A stretch of 64,000 nt of DNA, from NCBI RefSeq assembly GCF_007922615.2, contig NZ_CP042301.2, forward strand, positions 1,550,001-1,614,000. The letters are read 5' to 3'. The notes beneath the pieces were generated by a model that was given only the letters and a program-made list of their open reading frames with translations, did no database searches and had not been told where the DNA came from. This DNA comes from Nitratireductor mangrovi. Lineage in GTDB: Bacteria > Pseudomonadota > Alphaproteobacteria > Rhizobiales > Rhizobiaceae. Below, piece after piece: positions 52,503-62,399 of the stretch (its first letter is position 1; the number at the start of each line of letters is the position of its first letter). A program made the translations under genes and the position numbers.

Positions 52503-54056
52503 ATGTCCCGCGAAAAATTCTATCTGACGACTCCGATCTTCTACCCGAACGGCAAGCCGCATATCGGGCATGCCTATACGGTGATTGCGACCGATGCGCT
52601 GGCGCGCTTTCACCGGCTGGACGGCCGTGAGGTCTTTTTCCTCACCGGCACGGACGAGCACGGCATGAAGATGCAGCAGACCGCCGACAAGGAAGGAATT
52701 TCCGCGCAGGCGCTCGCCGACCGCAACTCGGCGATCTTCCGGACCATGGTCGAAGCGCTCGGCACTTCGAACGACGACTTCATCCGCACCACCGAAGAGC
52801 GCCACCGGCGCGCCTGCCAGGCGATCTGGCAGAAGATGGCGGCCAATGGCGACATCTACCTCGATCGCTACACCGGCTGGTACTCCGTGCGCCAGGAAGC
52901 CTATTTCGACGAAAGCGAAACGACGGTCGGCGAGGACGGGGTACGACGCGAACCATTGGGCTCTGAGGTCGAGTGGAACGAGGAAGAGACCTATTTTTTC
53001 CGCCTGTCGGCCTATCAGGACCGCCTGCTCGCGCATTACGAAGCCAATCCCGACTTCATCGGCCCGGCCGAACGCCGCAACGAGGTGATCAGCTTCGTGA
53101 AATCGGGCCTCAAGGACCTGTCGGTCTCGCGCTCGACCTTCAGTTGGGGCGTACCGGTGCCCGGCGACGAAAAGCACGTCATGTATGTCTGGGTCGACGC
53201 GCTGACCAACTACATCACCGCGGCCGGCTATCCGGACGAAAGCGCCTCGAACTGGCAATACTGGCCCGCCGACATCCACCTGATCGGGAAGGATATCGTC
53301 CGCTTTCACGCCGTCTACTGGCCGGCCTTCCTGATGTCGGCCGGCATTCCGCTGCCGAAGCGCGTCTATGCCCACGGCTTCCTGTTCAACCGCGGCGAGA
53401 AGATGTCGAAATCGGTCGGCAACGTCGTCGATCCGTTCGCCTTGATCGATCATTACGGGCTCGATCAGGTGCGCTATTTCTTCCTGCGCGAGGTGCCGTT
53501 CGGACAGGACGGCAGCTACAGCCACGACGCCATCGTCAACCGTTCGAACGCTGACCTCGCCAACGACCTTGGCAACCTGGCGCAGCGTTCGCTGTCGATG
53601 ATCGCCAAGAACTGCGACGGCAAGGTGCCGTCGAAGGGTGAACTGAGCGAAGCCGACCGCGCGATACTCGACCAGTGCGCCGCCGCGCTGGACACGGCGC
53701 GCAGAGCGATCGGAACCCAGGCGATCCATGCCGCGCTGGCGGCAATCTTCAGCGTCGTGGCCGATGCCAACCGCTATTTCGCCACGCAGGAGCCATGGGC
53801 CCTGAAAAAGACCGATCCTGAGCGGATGGAGACCGTGCTTTATGTGACCGCCGAGACGGTAAGGCGGGTTGCTCTTTTGTGCCAACCCTTCATTCCGGGT
53901 TCGGCGGGCAAGCTCCTCGATCTGCTCGCGGTTCCAGCCGACAAACGCACATTTGCCGATCTCGGCGACAAGGCCGCCCTGGTCGCGGGAGTGGCGCTGC
54001 CGCCTCCAACGCCGGTCTTTCCGCGCTACGTCGAGAAGGAGCGCATCGAGAGCTAA
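52503..54056 (+). CDS. metG: methionyl-tRNA synthetase
   Basis: About 517 residues, starting [21 protein letters not shown] motif in [14 protein letters not shown] in [11 protein letters not shown], and the anticodon-binding helices in the last third. This is the shorter class without the C-terminal tRNA-binding domain and with no zinc-knuckle cysteine pairs visible. TTG 52497 is in frame but ATG 52503 fits the family. Confidence 0.97.
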   Translation: MSREKFYLTTPIFYPNGKPHIGHAYTVIATDALARFHRLDGREVFFLTGTDEHGMKMQQTADKEGISAQALADRNSAIFRTMVEALGTSNDDFIRTTEERHRRACQAIWQKMAANGDIYLDRYTGWYSVRQEAYFDESETTVGEDGVRREPLGSEVEWNEEETYFFRLSAYQDRLLAHYEANPDFIGPAERRNEVISFVKSGLKDLSVSRSTFSWGVPVPGDEKHVMYVWVDALTNYITAAGYPDESASNWQYWPADIHLIGKDIVRFHAVYWPAFLMSAGIPLPKRVYAHGFLFNRGEKMSKSVGNVVDPFALIDHYGLDQVRYFFLREVPFGQDGSYSHDAIVNRSNADLANDLGNLAQRSLSMIAKNCDGKVPSKGELSEADRAILDQCAAALDTARRAIGTQAIHAALAAIFSVVADANRYFATQEPWALKKTDPERMETVLYVTAETVRRVALLCQPFIPGSAGKLLDLLAVPADKRTFADLGDKAALVAGVALPPPTPVFPRYVEKERIES

Positions 54057-54148
54057 GGGCGCGTCCGCCCCTTCACCATCCCGGTGGCCGCCAGCTGACC
54101 TAGCCAAGTCGATGGCGGCCCCAATCCCCAAGCGAGCGGCCCTTCCTC

Positions 54149-54940
54149 ATGCTGATCGACAGCCATTGCCATCTCGACTTTCCGGATTTCGCACCCGAGC
54201 GCGACGACGTGGTCGCGCGCGCAGTCGCGGCCGGCGTCGGATTGATGGTGACGATCTCCACCCGGGTAAAGCGCTTCGACCAGATCAGGGCGATCGCCGA
54301 GACCTACGACAGCGTTTTTTGCTCGGTCGGCACACACCCCCACAATGCCGGTGAGGAGACCGGCATCACCGTTGACGAACTCGTGCGGCTTTCGGCGCAC
54401 CCCAAGGTGGTGGCGATCGGCGAGGCTGGCCTCGACTACTTCTACGACAAGGCGCCGCGCGATGCGCAGGCGGAAGGCTTTCGGCGCCACATCGCGGCGG
54501 CCCGTCTGAGCGGGCTGCCGCTCGTCATCCATGCGCGCGACGCCGATGACGACATTGCCGCAATCCTCGAGGAGGAGACGGGGAAGGGGGCCTTCCCCTT
54601 CATCCTGCACTGTTTTTCCTCCGGACGCGGGCTCGCCGAAACCGGCATCCGCCTTGGCGGCTATGTGTCGTTCTCGGGTATTCTGACCTTCAAGAAATCG
54701 GACGAGCTGCGTGCCATTGCCCGCGACCTGCCGCATGAGCGGCTGCTTGTCGAGACCGACGCGCCCTATCTCGCGCCTCCACCGCATCGCGGCAAACGCA
54801 ACGAGCCGGCTTTTGTCGTGCACACGGCCAAGGTGCTCGCCGATACGCTGGGCGTCACCGAGAAAGAAGTAGCGAGACAGACGACCGAGAACTTCTTTCG
54901 GCTGTTCACCAAGGTTCCGCACGCGAGCAGCAGCGGATGA
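54149..54940 (+). CDS. TatD family DNase/metal-dependent hydrolase
   Basis: A 263-residue TIM-barrel hydrolase: LIDSHCHLDF metal site, GTHPHNAGE, AIGEAGLDYFYD, LVIHARDADDD, HCFSSG, and ETDAPYLAPPPHRGK. Acts as a 3'-5' exonuclease or a D-aminoacyl-tRNA deacylase relative. Usual place after metG. Overlaps the next gene by ATGA. Confidence 0.95.
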   Translation: MLIDSHCHLDFPDFAPERDDVVARAVAAGVGLMVTISTRVKRFDQIRAIAETYDSVFCSVGTHPHNAGEETGITVDELVRLSAHPKVVAIGEAGLDYFYDKAPRDAQAEGFRRHIAAARLSGLPLVIHARDADDDIAAILEEETGKGAFPFILHCFSSGRGLAETGIRLGGYVSFSGILTFKKSDELRAIARDLPHERLLVETDAPYLAPPPHRGKRNEPAFVVHTAKVLADTLGVTEKEVARQTTENFFRLFTKVPHASSSG

Positions 54941-55758
54941 ACGACGGCGATGGCGCCCGGCTACGGCTGACCATTCTCGGTTGCGGTTCGTCGCCGGGCG
55001 CGCCGCGCATCACCGGTGATTGGGGCAATTGTGATCCGGCCAATCCTCGCAACCGCCGCCTGCGCACGGCTGCGCTTGTCGAGCGCATCGCCAGCAGCGG
55101 CGCGACAACGCGTGTCGCCATCGACACCGGCCCCGATTTTCGCGAGCAGATGGTTCGCGCGAACGTCAGGAGCCTCGATGCCGTAATCTACACGCACGCG
55201 CATGCCGACCACATCCATGGCATTGACGATATTCGCGGCTACGTCATCGAGCAGCGTCGGCTGATGGACATCTACGCCGATCGGCCGACGCTGGCACGGC
55301 TGCGCGAAGGCTTTGGCTATTGTTTCGAAACCCCGCCGGGCAGCAGCTATCCGCCGATCGTTAGGCCGCATGAGATCGCGCACGATGAGTCCATGACGAT
55401 CGACGGCGAGGGCGGTCCGCTGACCTTCGAGCCCTTGCCGCAGATCCATGGCGAGATCGTCTCACTTGGTTTTCGTATTGGCAACATCGCCTATTGTCCC
55501 GACGTCAACGACTTTCCACCCGACACGTCGGATCGCCTGTTCGATCTCGACCTGTTGGTCATCGACGCCTTGCAGTACCGGCCGCATCCGTCGCATTTCT
55601 CGCTTGACGAGGCGTTGGCCTGGATCGCGCGGCTGGCCCCGCGAAAAGCCGTGCTGACCCATATGCACGTGCCGCTCGATTATGAAACCGTGATGCGCGA
55701 GACACCCGAGAATGTCGAGCCCGGCTACGATGGCATGGTGATCGAGCTTCCTGTTTGA
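54937..55758 (+). CDS. MBL-fold metallo-hydrolase (PhnP-like)
   Basis: A 273-residue metallo-beta-lactamase fold enzyme: ILGCGSSPGAPRI at the start, HAHADHIHGIDDIRGY metal motif, YCPDVNDFP and the closing LTHMHVPLDYE. Similar to phosphoribosyl cyclic-phosphate phosphodiesterase PhnP, but no phn genes are near; in rhizobia it regularly follows tatD. Exact substrate unknown. Confidence 0.9.
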   Translation: MNDGDGARLRLTILGCGSSPGAPRITGDWGNCDPANPRNRRLRTAALVERIASSGATTRVAIDTGPDFREQMVRANVRSLDAVIYTHAHADHIHGIDDIRGYVIEQRRLMDIYADRPTLARLREGFGYCFETPPGSSYPPIVRPHEIAHDESMTIDGEGGPLTFEPLPQIHGEIVSLGFRIGNIAYCPDVNDFPPDTSDRLFDLDLLVIDALQYRPHPSHFSLDEALAWIARLAPRKAVLTHMHVPLDYETVMRETPENVEPGYDGMVIELPV

Positions 55759-55785
55759 AGCTTATGTTTTTCAAGGAGCATTTCC

Positions 55786-56256
55786 ATGGCCAAGAGCATC
55801 GATCGTGTGCGTGACGCCGCGTTGGCTGCCGGTCTGGCGATCGAGATCCGGCGCGTGGGCGAATCGACGCGGACCGCCGAGGATGCGGCCGCCCAATGCG
55901 GCGTCGGTGTCGGACAGATCGTCAAGTCGCTGATCTTCCAGGGTGAACGGACGGGCGAACTTTTCCTCTTCCTGGTACCAGGCGACCGACGGCTCGATGC
56001 CGAAAAGTCGGCAGCGCTCGCCGGCGAAACGCTGCTGCGGGCCGATCCACGGCTGGTACGCGAAAGAACCGGGTTTGCCATTGGCGGCGTCTCACCGATC
56101 GGCCATACAATTCCGATATCGGCATTTGCCGACCGTGCGTTCGAAGATCACGACCTCGTCTGGGCGGCGGCGGGCGCGCACGACGCGGTCTTTTCCTGCG
56201 AGCCTAGTGCCTTACTGAAGGCGGCGAATGCACGGATCGCGGATATTTCGGCCTGA
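55786..56256 (+). CDS. YbaK/EbsC-type aminoacyl-tRNA deacylase
   Basis: A 156-residue protein of the YbaK/ProX family, which clears wrongly charged Cys- or Ala-tRNA(Pro). GVGQIVKSLIFQGE with the conserved lysine, LFLFLVPGDRRLD, and FAIGGVSPIGHT with the GxxPxG motif can be seen. AAGGAG precedes ATG. Same direction as the tatD group, 27 bases after it. Confidence 0.92.
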   Translation: MAKSIDRVRDAALAAGLAIEIRRVGESTRTAEDAAAQCGVGVGQIVKSLIFQGERTGELFLFLVPGDRRLDAEKSAALAGETLLRADPRLVRERTGFAIGGVSPIGHTIPISAFADRAFEDHDLVWAAAGAHDAVFSCEPSALLKAANARIADISA

Positions 56257-56318
56257 ACAGCAAGCCGCCGCAAGTTCCATAATCTATCTTATGCGACTTC
56301 CATTGACGCGGCGAAACC

Positions 56319-56624
56319 CTATTCTTCCGGCTCTGTCGTGAACATGAGCGGATAGCCGGCCGCCTTGCCAGCCTCGGTGCCCTCGCTGGCTTTGGTCTCG
56401 GCGACATCCTTGGTGTAGACGGCAACGACGCAGACACCGCGACGGTGCGCGGTCATCATGATCCTGTAGCTCTGGTCCTCGTTGACGCGGAACACCGCCT
56501 TCAACACCGCAACCACGAACTCGCGCGGCGTGAAATCGTCATTGACCAGAATGACCTTGTGCAGCTTGGGACGCTGGGTCTTCCGGCGCGCTTTCGTCCG
56601 AAGCCTGGTGTCGCTATCGCTCAC
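56319..56624 (-). CDS. clpS: ATP-dependent Clp protease adaptor ClpS
   Basis: About 101 residues from GTG 56624. KLHKVILVNDDFTPREFVVAVL, then MMTAHRRGVCVVAVYTKDVAETK: the N-degron pocket (NDDFTP with the gatekeeper residues, and AHRRG replacing the more common VHxxG). Delivers N-end-rule substrates to ClpAP. The pocket differs from typical ClpS and suggests the second alphaproteobacterial type (ClpS2). The frame is open to 56783, overlapping the next gene, so a short form is preferred; no strong ribosome site is seen. Confidence 0.88.
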   Translation of the reverse strand: MSDSDTRLRTKARRKTQRPKLHKVILVNDDFTPREFVVAVLKAVFRVNEDQSYRIMMTAHRRGVCVVAVYTKDVAETKASEGTEAGKAAGYPLMFTTEPEE

Positions 56625-56739
56625 TTCCGATGCCTGCAGGTTGGCCTGTCGCGCCAATGCGACAATGCGCCTTGTGGCGGCGCCGACAATTATGCCGCGC
56701 CGCCCCCCAGCTCTGCAAGCACCTGCATGCGGCAGCCGC

Positions 56740-57150
56740 CTATCGCAGAACATGCACCGAACAGGCCGCGTGGCGGACAACACGCCCGGCCGTGGACCCG
56801 ATCAGGTAGTCCTGAAGCCCCGGGCTGTGCGAGGCGATCACGATGGCGTCGGCACCCCGCTCCTTCGCAATGGCGAGGATGCCGCTGGCAGCCTGGCCGG
56901 TACGCACGTCGATTTCGGCTGCAAGCTCGGTCTTCTCGGCAATCTCTCTCAGCGCCGTGGTCGCTTCCTCACGCGACCGCTCCATGATACCGCCCGGCAA
57001 TTCGGCGGCAACAAAGGTCGGGATGTCTTCGACAACATGGGCGAGCACGATCCGCGCATTCCGGTTGGAAAGCCGGCGAGCGACATCGATCATTTTGTCC
57101 GCCTTCGCTCTGTCCGCGAGATCGATCGGAACAAGAATGGTGTCATACAT
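56740..57150 (-). CDS. universal stress protein (UspA family)
   Basis: About 136 residues. MYDTILVPIDLADRAKADKM at the start and GADAIVIASHSPGLQDYLIGSTAGRVVRHA with the ATP-binding G-x2-G-x9-G(S/T) type motif at the end. ATG 57150 follows AAGGAG; the frame from 57195 has none. Stress-induced nucleotide-binding protein. Divergent from the caspase-like gene, with about 155 bases between. Confidence 0.93.
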   Translation of the reverse strand: MYDTILVPIDLADRAKADKMIDVARRLSNRNARIVLAHVVEDIPTFVAAELPGGIMERSREEATTALREIAEKTELAAEIDVRTGQAASGILAIAKERGADAIVIASHSPGLQDYLIGSTAGRVVRHAACSVHVLR

Positions 57151-57306
57151 GATGGGGACTCCTTGCGGTTCTTCCCGCGAGTGTTCCCGATCCACCGCGC
57201 CACTTCCTTGCGATGGATCAACATTGCCTCTTCAGTGCATGGTCGCTTTGGTCATCTTCTTGCCCATATGCTATAGTCGCCTGTTGCCGGGTTTTGGGGT
57301 GTTGTG

Positions 57307-60300
57307 ATGATGCTACGACGCGTATTGGCGCTCGGCATAGTGACGGCAGCAATTGTCGCCGGCCAGACGACGCTGGCCGGCGCGGCTGGGCGTGTTGCCT
57401 TGGTCATCGGCAACAACTCCTATGAAAAGATGTCGTCGCTGAACAATCCCGTCGGCGACGCGACGCGGCTCGCCGAGACGCTTCTCGATCACGGCTTCGA
57501 GGTGATGAGTTGCGACGATGACAAGCCCGGATGCTTCGATCTCGACCGCTCCGGGCTCAACGACGCACTCGAGGATTTCGAGGAACTCGCCTACGGCGCG
57601 TCCGTCGCGCTGGTGTTTTACGCCGGCCACGGCATGCAGACGGCGGAAGGCAATGTCCTTGCGCCGGTCGACATGGAGATTTCCTGCGGCACGTGGAAGG
57701 CGCGGCGCGAAGTCCTGCTCGACGACGTGCTGGAGGCGATGGAAGGCGCCCAGCAGAAGATCGTCATCCTGGATGCCTGCCGCAACGATCCGTTCCAGGC
57801 GCAGCAATGCCTGGACAGGGGCGCAAGGCCCCTCTCCTTCGACAGTTTCGCCGTGCCCGACAGCGCCTCGCGCTTCCTGCTGATCACGTCGACCCGTGCT
57901 GGGCAACTGGCACAGGATGGCGTGCCCGGCGCGCATTCGCCTTTCGCCGAAGCGCTCTTCCACTGGATGGAGAACGAACCGCAGGCACCGTTCGCGCAGA
58001 TGCTCGACCGTGTCACCAAACGCGTCATCGAGCGTACGACAGCGGCGAATTTCACCCAGATTCCGGAAATCCTGATCCGCGGCGGCGCACCGGAGGCCTG
58101 CCTGTCGGGCGACGCCTGCAGCAACGACCCGCAGGCCGCGGCCCTGCGCATCGAAGTCGAGAAATTGCGGAGCGAAAACGAACGCAACCAGGAACTGGCC
58201 GAAATCGGCGCCGCCTATGTGCGCAGCGCCGGCCTTGACGGCAACCAGAACCTGTCGCCCGAGGACCGGCAGCGCATCCTCGACGGCATCGCCAAGGCCG
58301 GCAAGGCGTTGATCGAGCGCAACGACAACCGTGCAGAGCGCGCGCTGGCGCTGCTGCGCAACGGCAATGAGACCGCGGCCGAGGAACTCTTCAACGAGGT
58401 GCTGGAGACCCGGGCAACGCAGGCGCGTGCCGCAGCCGAGATCGAGGCGGCCCAGCGCAAGGAGGCCGCCGACGCAGCCCGCCACATCGCTTCCCTCGCC
58501 TGGCCCAAGGATGTCGGCAAGGCCGCGCGTTATTACGGCCAGGCGGCGGAACTGGACCCCGACGATATCCAGACCTGGATGAACTACGCCTACACCTCGC
58601 GCGACGCCGGTTCGACGACCCAGGCCCTGCGCGCGTTTCGCGAGGCAAGCGCCCGCGCACGCGACAACGACCAGATCAGCAACCGCATCTGGGCGGCGTT
58701 CGGCCAGGGCGATATCATCAAGTCACAGGGGCGGCTCGACCGGGCGCTGGAATTCTATCACGCCGCCGCCAGCGTCTCGGAAACCTATCTTCAGGATCAT
58801 CCGGACGACATCTACGCCATCCGCAACCGTTCGGTCGCTTTCGAACGCATCGGCAACGTACTCTTGAGCACCGGCGACCTTGCCGGCGCTCTCGATGCCT
58901 TCCAGAGGCGCCTCGATGCGGCCATCGAGATTGCCGAATCCGACCCGGGCAACACGCTGTTCCAGCGGGATCTCGGCGTGGCCTGGGGCAAGGTCGGCGA
59001 CATCCTGAAGAACCAGGGCAATCTCGGCGCCGCGCTGGCGGCGTTCAAGAAAGGCGCCGAGCCGGTGAACAAGCTTGCCGAAAGCAACGCCAACAACACC
59101 GAATGGCAAAGCGACCTTGCCTATTCGGCCACCCGCATCGGGTCGGTGCTTTTTGCCCAGGGCGATCTGACGGAAGCCCTCGCCGCCTTCGAAAAGGCGC
59201 TCGCCATCCGCGACAAGCTTGCCCAGGGCGATCCCAACAACACGAACTGGAGCTTCGACGTAAACGGCTCGCTCTGGAACGTCGCCGATGTCGAGGTCAA
59301 TCTCGGCCGGCTGGCGAGTGCCATCGAGAAGCTCGAACGCTCGCGTGACATCCTGCTCGGACTGGTTGCCAGCGACCCGGACAATGCGGTGTGGCGGCGT
59401 GACTATTCGGTTGTCTTCAACCGCATCGGCGACATCCGCGTTTCGCAAGGCAATCTCTCGGCCGCCCTCACCGCGTTCTCCACCGCCGAGAAGATCATCT
59501 CCTCGCTGTCACAAGCCTATCCGGAAAACCTTGTGTGGAAGCGTGACTGGTCGCTCTCGCACGAAAAGATCGGCGACGTCCTGGTGGCGCAGGGCAATCT
59601 GGCCGGCGCGCTGGCCTCGTATTCGCGCCGCGCCGAAATGGCCCGGGAACTGGCCGAAAAGGACAAACTGAACGTCACCTGGAAGCGCGATCTGTCGACC
59701 GCCAATGAGCGCATCGGGCGCATCAGGGCGGCGACCGGTGATCTCGTGCGAGCTCTGGAAGCTCACAATGCCAGCCTGGTGATCCGCGAGGAACTCGTCG
59801 CGATCGATCCCCAGAACGCCGGCTGGCGTTTTGATCTCTATGCCGGCCTCTGGTATGTGGCCGACGCCGAGATCAGCCTCGGCCGGCTGGAGCCGGCGCG
59901 CGAAAAACTCGAGCGCGCGCATGCCATCATCAAGGGACTGGCCGATTCCAATCGGCACAATGCGGTGTGGCAACGCGACGTGACGGTAGCACTGGGGCGC
60001 CTCGCCGACATCATGCTGCAGCAGGGAAAATACCAGGAAGCCCTGGACACGCTGCGCGAAAGCCGCAAGTCCACCGAGGAGTTGATCGAGCGCGACCCCC
60101 AGAACACGGTGTGGCTGCGTGACCTCGCCATTGCCGACGAAAAGATCGGCAACGCGCTGTTTGCACTGAACGACCTGCCGGGCGCACTGGAAAGCTACCA
60201 GAACCGAAAGGAGATCGCCGAGCGGCTCGTCGCCATGGACGAGCACAATCGGTCATGGCTGCGCGACCTGTCGCTCTCGCACGAAAAAGTCGGCAAGGTG

Positions 60301-60741
60301 CTGATCGCCCAAAACGACCTTGACGGCGCGCTCGAGCATCAGCGTGCCAGCCTAGACATCCGCAAGGAGCTTCATGCCTCCGACCCGCTCAACGTCACCT
60401 GGAAGCGCGACGTGGCGATCGCGCACGAGAAGATCGGCGACGTCTATTATGAGAAGGGGCAGTATGCGGATGCGATGGCTGAATACGAGGCGCGCGCGGT
60501 TCTGATCGACGAACTGGCCGAGGCCGATCCCGCGAATCCCGACTGGCAGCGCGACATCGCGGTCAGCCACGCGAAATTCTCGCTGATCTATCGCGCCGAG
60601 CAGGAGCCGTCGAAAGCGATCGAACATCTGCGCGAAGGGCACCGGATCATGACCGATCTGGTAGCCAAGTATCCGGCGTGGTCGGTCTGGCAAAACGATG
60701 TTGCGTGGTTTGCCGGCCAGATCGAGCAGCTCCAGCAGTAG
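57307..60741 (+). CDS. caspase-like (peptidase C14) protein with long TPR-like repeat array
   Basis: About 1144 residues; ATG 57307, with GTG 57304 in frame just before. Signal peptide (1-28, ending AGAAG), then a caspase/metacaspase p20-like domain: RVALVIGNNSY, catalytic His in VFYAGHGMQ (about 108) and Cys in VILDACRNDPF (about 158). After a helical linker (about 275-420) comes a TPR region, and from about residue 490 about twelve repeats of 48 residues, each with a W-x-RD start, a (R/K)(I/V)GDVL-type helix and a QGNLxxAL helix. Probably periplasmic or exported; the repeats offer a large binding surface. Ends 6 bases from the convergent hydrolase gene. Role unknown. Confidence 0.92.
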   Translation: MMLRRVLALGIVTAAIVAGQTTLAGAAGRVALVIGNNSYEKMSSLNNPVGDATRLAETLLDHGFEVMSCDDDKPGCFDLDRSGLNDALEDFEELAYGASVALVFYAGHGMQTAEGNVLAPVDMEISCGTWKARREVLLDDVLEAMEGAQQKIVILDACRNDPFQAQQCLDRGARPLSFDSFAVPDSASRFLLITSTRAGQLAQDGVPGAHSPFAEALFHWMENEPQAPFAQMLDRVTKRVIERTTAANFTQIPEILIRGGAPEACLSGDACSNDPQAAALRIEVEKLRSENERNQELAEIGAAYVRSAGLDGNQNLSPEDRQRILDGIAKAGKALIERNDNRAERALALLRNGNETAAEELFNEVLETRATQARAAAEIEAAQRKEAADAARHIASLAWPKDVGKAARYYGQAAELDPDDIQTWMNYAYTSRDAGSTTQALRAFREASARARDNDQISNRIWAAFGQGDIIKSQGRLDRALEFYHAAASVSETYLQDHPDDIYAIRNRSVAFERIGNVLLSTGDLAGALDAFQRRLDAAIEIAESDPGNTLFQRDLGVAWGKVGDILKNQGNLGAALAAFKKGAEPVNKLAESNANNTEWQSDLAYSATRIGSVLFAQGDLTEALAAFEKALAIRDKLAQGDPNNTNWSFDVNGSLWNVADVEVNLGRLASAIEKLERSRDILLGLVASDPDNAVWRRDYSVVFNRIGDIRVSQGNLSAALTAFSTAEKIISSLSQAYPENLVWKRDWSLSHEKIGDVLVAQGNLAGALASYSRRAEMARELAEKDKLNVTWKRDLSTANERIGRIRAATGDLVRALEAHNASLVIREELVAIDPQNAGWRFDLYAGLWYVADAEISLGRLEPAREKLERAHAIIKGLADSNRHNAVWQRDVTVALGRLADIMLQQGKYQEALDTLRESRKSTEELIERDPQNTVWLRDLAIADEKIGNALFALNDLPGALESYQNRKEIAERLVAMDEHNRSWLRDLSLSHEKVGKVLIAQNDLDGALEHQRASLDIRKELHASDPLNVTWKRDVAIAHEKIGDVYYEKGQYADAMAEYEARAVLIDELAEADPANPDWQRDIAVSHAKFSLIYRAEQEPSKAIEHLREGHRIMTDLVAKYPAWSVWQNDVAWFAGQIEQLQQ

Positions 60742-60747
60742 CCTCGA

Positions 60748-61617
60748 TCAGGCAGCCTCGCGGTCGGTCAGGAAATCCAGCACGGCGTCGCAGAAGAGGT
60801 CGTTCTTGTCACCGGCGACCATGTGCCCTGCCCCGCTGACATCGACACTGGACGCGTTCGGCGCGAGGTCAACGAACTCGCGCACGAAATCCTCCTGCAC
60901 GAGTTCGGAATTCATCCCGCGCACCAGAAGCACCGGCAGATGCAAATCGGGAATGCCTCCCATGAGGCCTTCGGCGAACTCGCGCGCATTGCTGTTGATG
61001 TTGTTGTCGCCGCGCATGAAGGCCGGATCCCAGTGCCAGCGAAAGCGCCCGTCGTCACAAAGCCGCAGGTTCTTGCGCAATCCCTCCAGCGATGGTGGAC
61101 GCGGCCGATGTGGGAGGTAGGACGCGACCGCGTCAGCCGCCTCTTCCAGCGTTGCGAAACCTTCATCCATGCGCTCGGCCATGAAGCCCTGGATCTTCGC
61201 CACGCCGTCCGGGTCCATGCGCGGGGTAATGTCGACCAGGACGAGCGATTCAAGCAAAGGTCCGGACTGTGTCTCCGCGGCGAGCGATGACAGGCCGCCG
61301 AGCGAGGCGCCGACCGCCGACGGCGCGGCATGGAAGCGTTCCGCCGTCTGCCGGATGATCGCCGCGACATCGGCGGCGAAATCGGAAAAGCGATAGTTGC
61401 CGCTTTCGACCCAGGCACTTTCGCCGTGACCGCGCAGATCGACAGTAATTGCCCTCATGCCTTCCATGGCGACCCGGCGGGCCGTCAGATCCCATGCGCG
61501 CCGCGTCTGCCCGCCCCCATGAAAGAACAGCACGGGATGCCCTCGCCCGTCCCACAGGCTGGCCGCGATGCGGTTGTTTTCGACTCCGGCGAACTCGATG
61601 CCATGCGGCTCGCTCAA
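60748..61617 (-). CDS. alpha/beta hydrolase
   Basis: A 289-residue alpha/beta hydrolase: PVLFFHGGGQTRRAWD oxyanion loop, nucleophile elbow AVGASLGGLSS, a cap region (about 130-210), and the acid and histidine in LVRGMNSELV and VSGAGHMVAGD. ATG 61617 overlaps the stop of the next hydrolase gene (ATGA), so both are made from one mRNA. Substrate unknown (esters, lactones or epoxides are possible). Confidence 0.9.
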   Translation of the reverse strand: MSEPHGIEFAGVENNRIAASLWDGRGHPVLFFHGGGQTRRAWDLTARRVAMEGMRAITVDLRGHGESAWVESGNYRFSDFAADVAAIIRQTAERFHAAPSAVGASLGGLSSLAAETQSGPLLESLVLVDITPRMDPDGVAKIQGFMAERMDEGFATLEEAADAVASYLPHRPRPPSLEGLRKNLRLCDDGRFRWHWDPAFMRGDNNINSNAREFAEGLMGGIPDLHLPVLLVRGMNSELVQEDFVREFVDLAPNASSVDVSGAGHMVAGDKNDLFCDAVLDFLTDREAA

Positions 61618-62369
61618 AGCGGATTCTCCCGATAGAATTCCAGCACGCGCTTCTTGAAGGTGCGATCGCCTACCGAAAGCATGTGGTCACGGCCTTCGAT
61701 GGCGAAAGCGGCCGCGTTGGGCATCAGCGCCGCGAGCGGAGCCGGCGCGCCGGCGATGTCGTCGGTGGTGCCGACCGCGACGAGCGTCGGCTGCGTGATC
61801 CCCGCCACCTGTTCCTCGGTGAGGAGTTCGCGCGATGTCTCTATGCAGGCCGCAAGCGCGCGGCGGTCGCTCCTGGTCTGATCCGCGAAGGCGCGGAACA
61901 TCCTGGCACGCTGCCCGGTAATCGTCGCCGGATCGTCGACCTCGAGCGCGCGGGCGATGGGATCCCAGTCTCCCACCCCCTCCACCATGCCGATACCGAG
62001 CCCGCCGAACACCAGCGTTGCAACCTTGGCGGGAGCGCCAAGCGCTGCAAAGGCCGCGAGCCGGGCCCCCATCGAATAGCCCATCACATGAGCACGGGCG
62101 ATGTCGAGATGATCGAGAAGTGCCGCGGCGTCCGCCGCCATCTTGGCCGGCCGGTAATCTGCCGGGTCGTAGCTCTTGGTCGATTGGCCATGGCCGCGAT
62201 TTTCGATCGCGACAACCCGGTGGCCGGCTTCCACAAGGGCCTTCACCCAGCCCGGCGAAACCCAGTTGACGCCGATTGAGGAGGCAAAGCCGTGAATGAG
62301 GAGGACCGGTTCCCCCTCGCCTTCGTCAATAAACGCCAGGTCGAAGCCGTCGTGGTGGAATGTCTGCAT
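61614..62369 (-). CDS. alpha/beta hydrolase
   Basis: A 251-residue alpha/beta hydrolase of the same overall type but clearly different sequence: PVLLIHGFASSIGVNWV, VMGYSMGARLAAF with the nucleophile, GTTDDIAGAPAPLA and the histidine in EGRDHMLSVGD. First of two coupled hydrolase genes and 30 bases downstream of the DUF192 gene. Confidence 0.9.
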   Translation of the reverse strand: MQTFHHDGFDLAFIDEGEGEPVLLIHGFASSIGVNWVSPGWVKALVEAGHRVVAIENRGHGQSTKSYDPADYRPAKMAADAAALLDHLDIARAHVMGYSMGARLAAFAALGAPAKVATLVFGGLGIGMVEGVGDWDPIARALEVDDPATITGQRARMFRAFADQTRSDRRALAACIETSRELLTEEQVAGITQPTLVAVGTTDDIAGAPAPLAALMPNAAAFAIEGRDHMLSVGDRTFKKRVLEFYRENPL

Positions 62370-62399
62370 GCGCGATCCGGGCGATCTCCTCGTGCCGGA

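Noticed and set aside
52458..54131. 557-residue minus-strand frame
   Set aside because: Antisense to metG.
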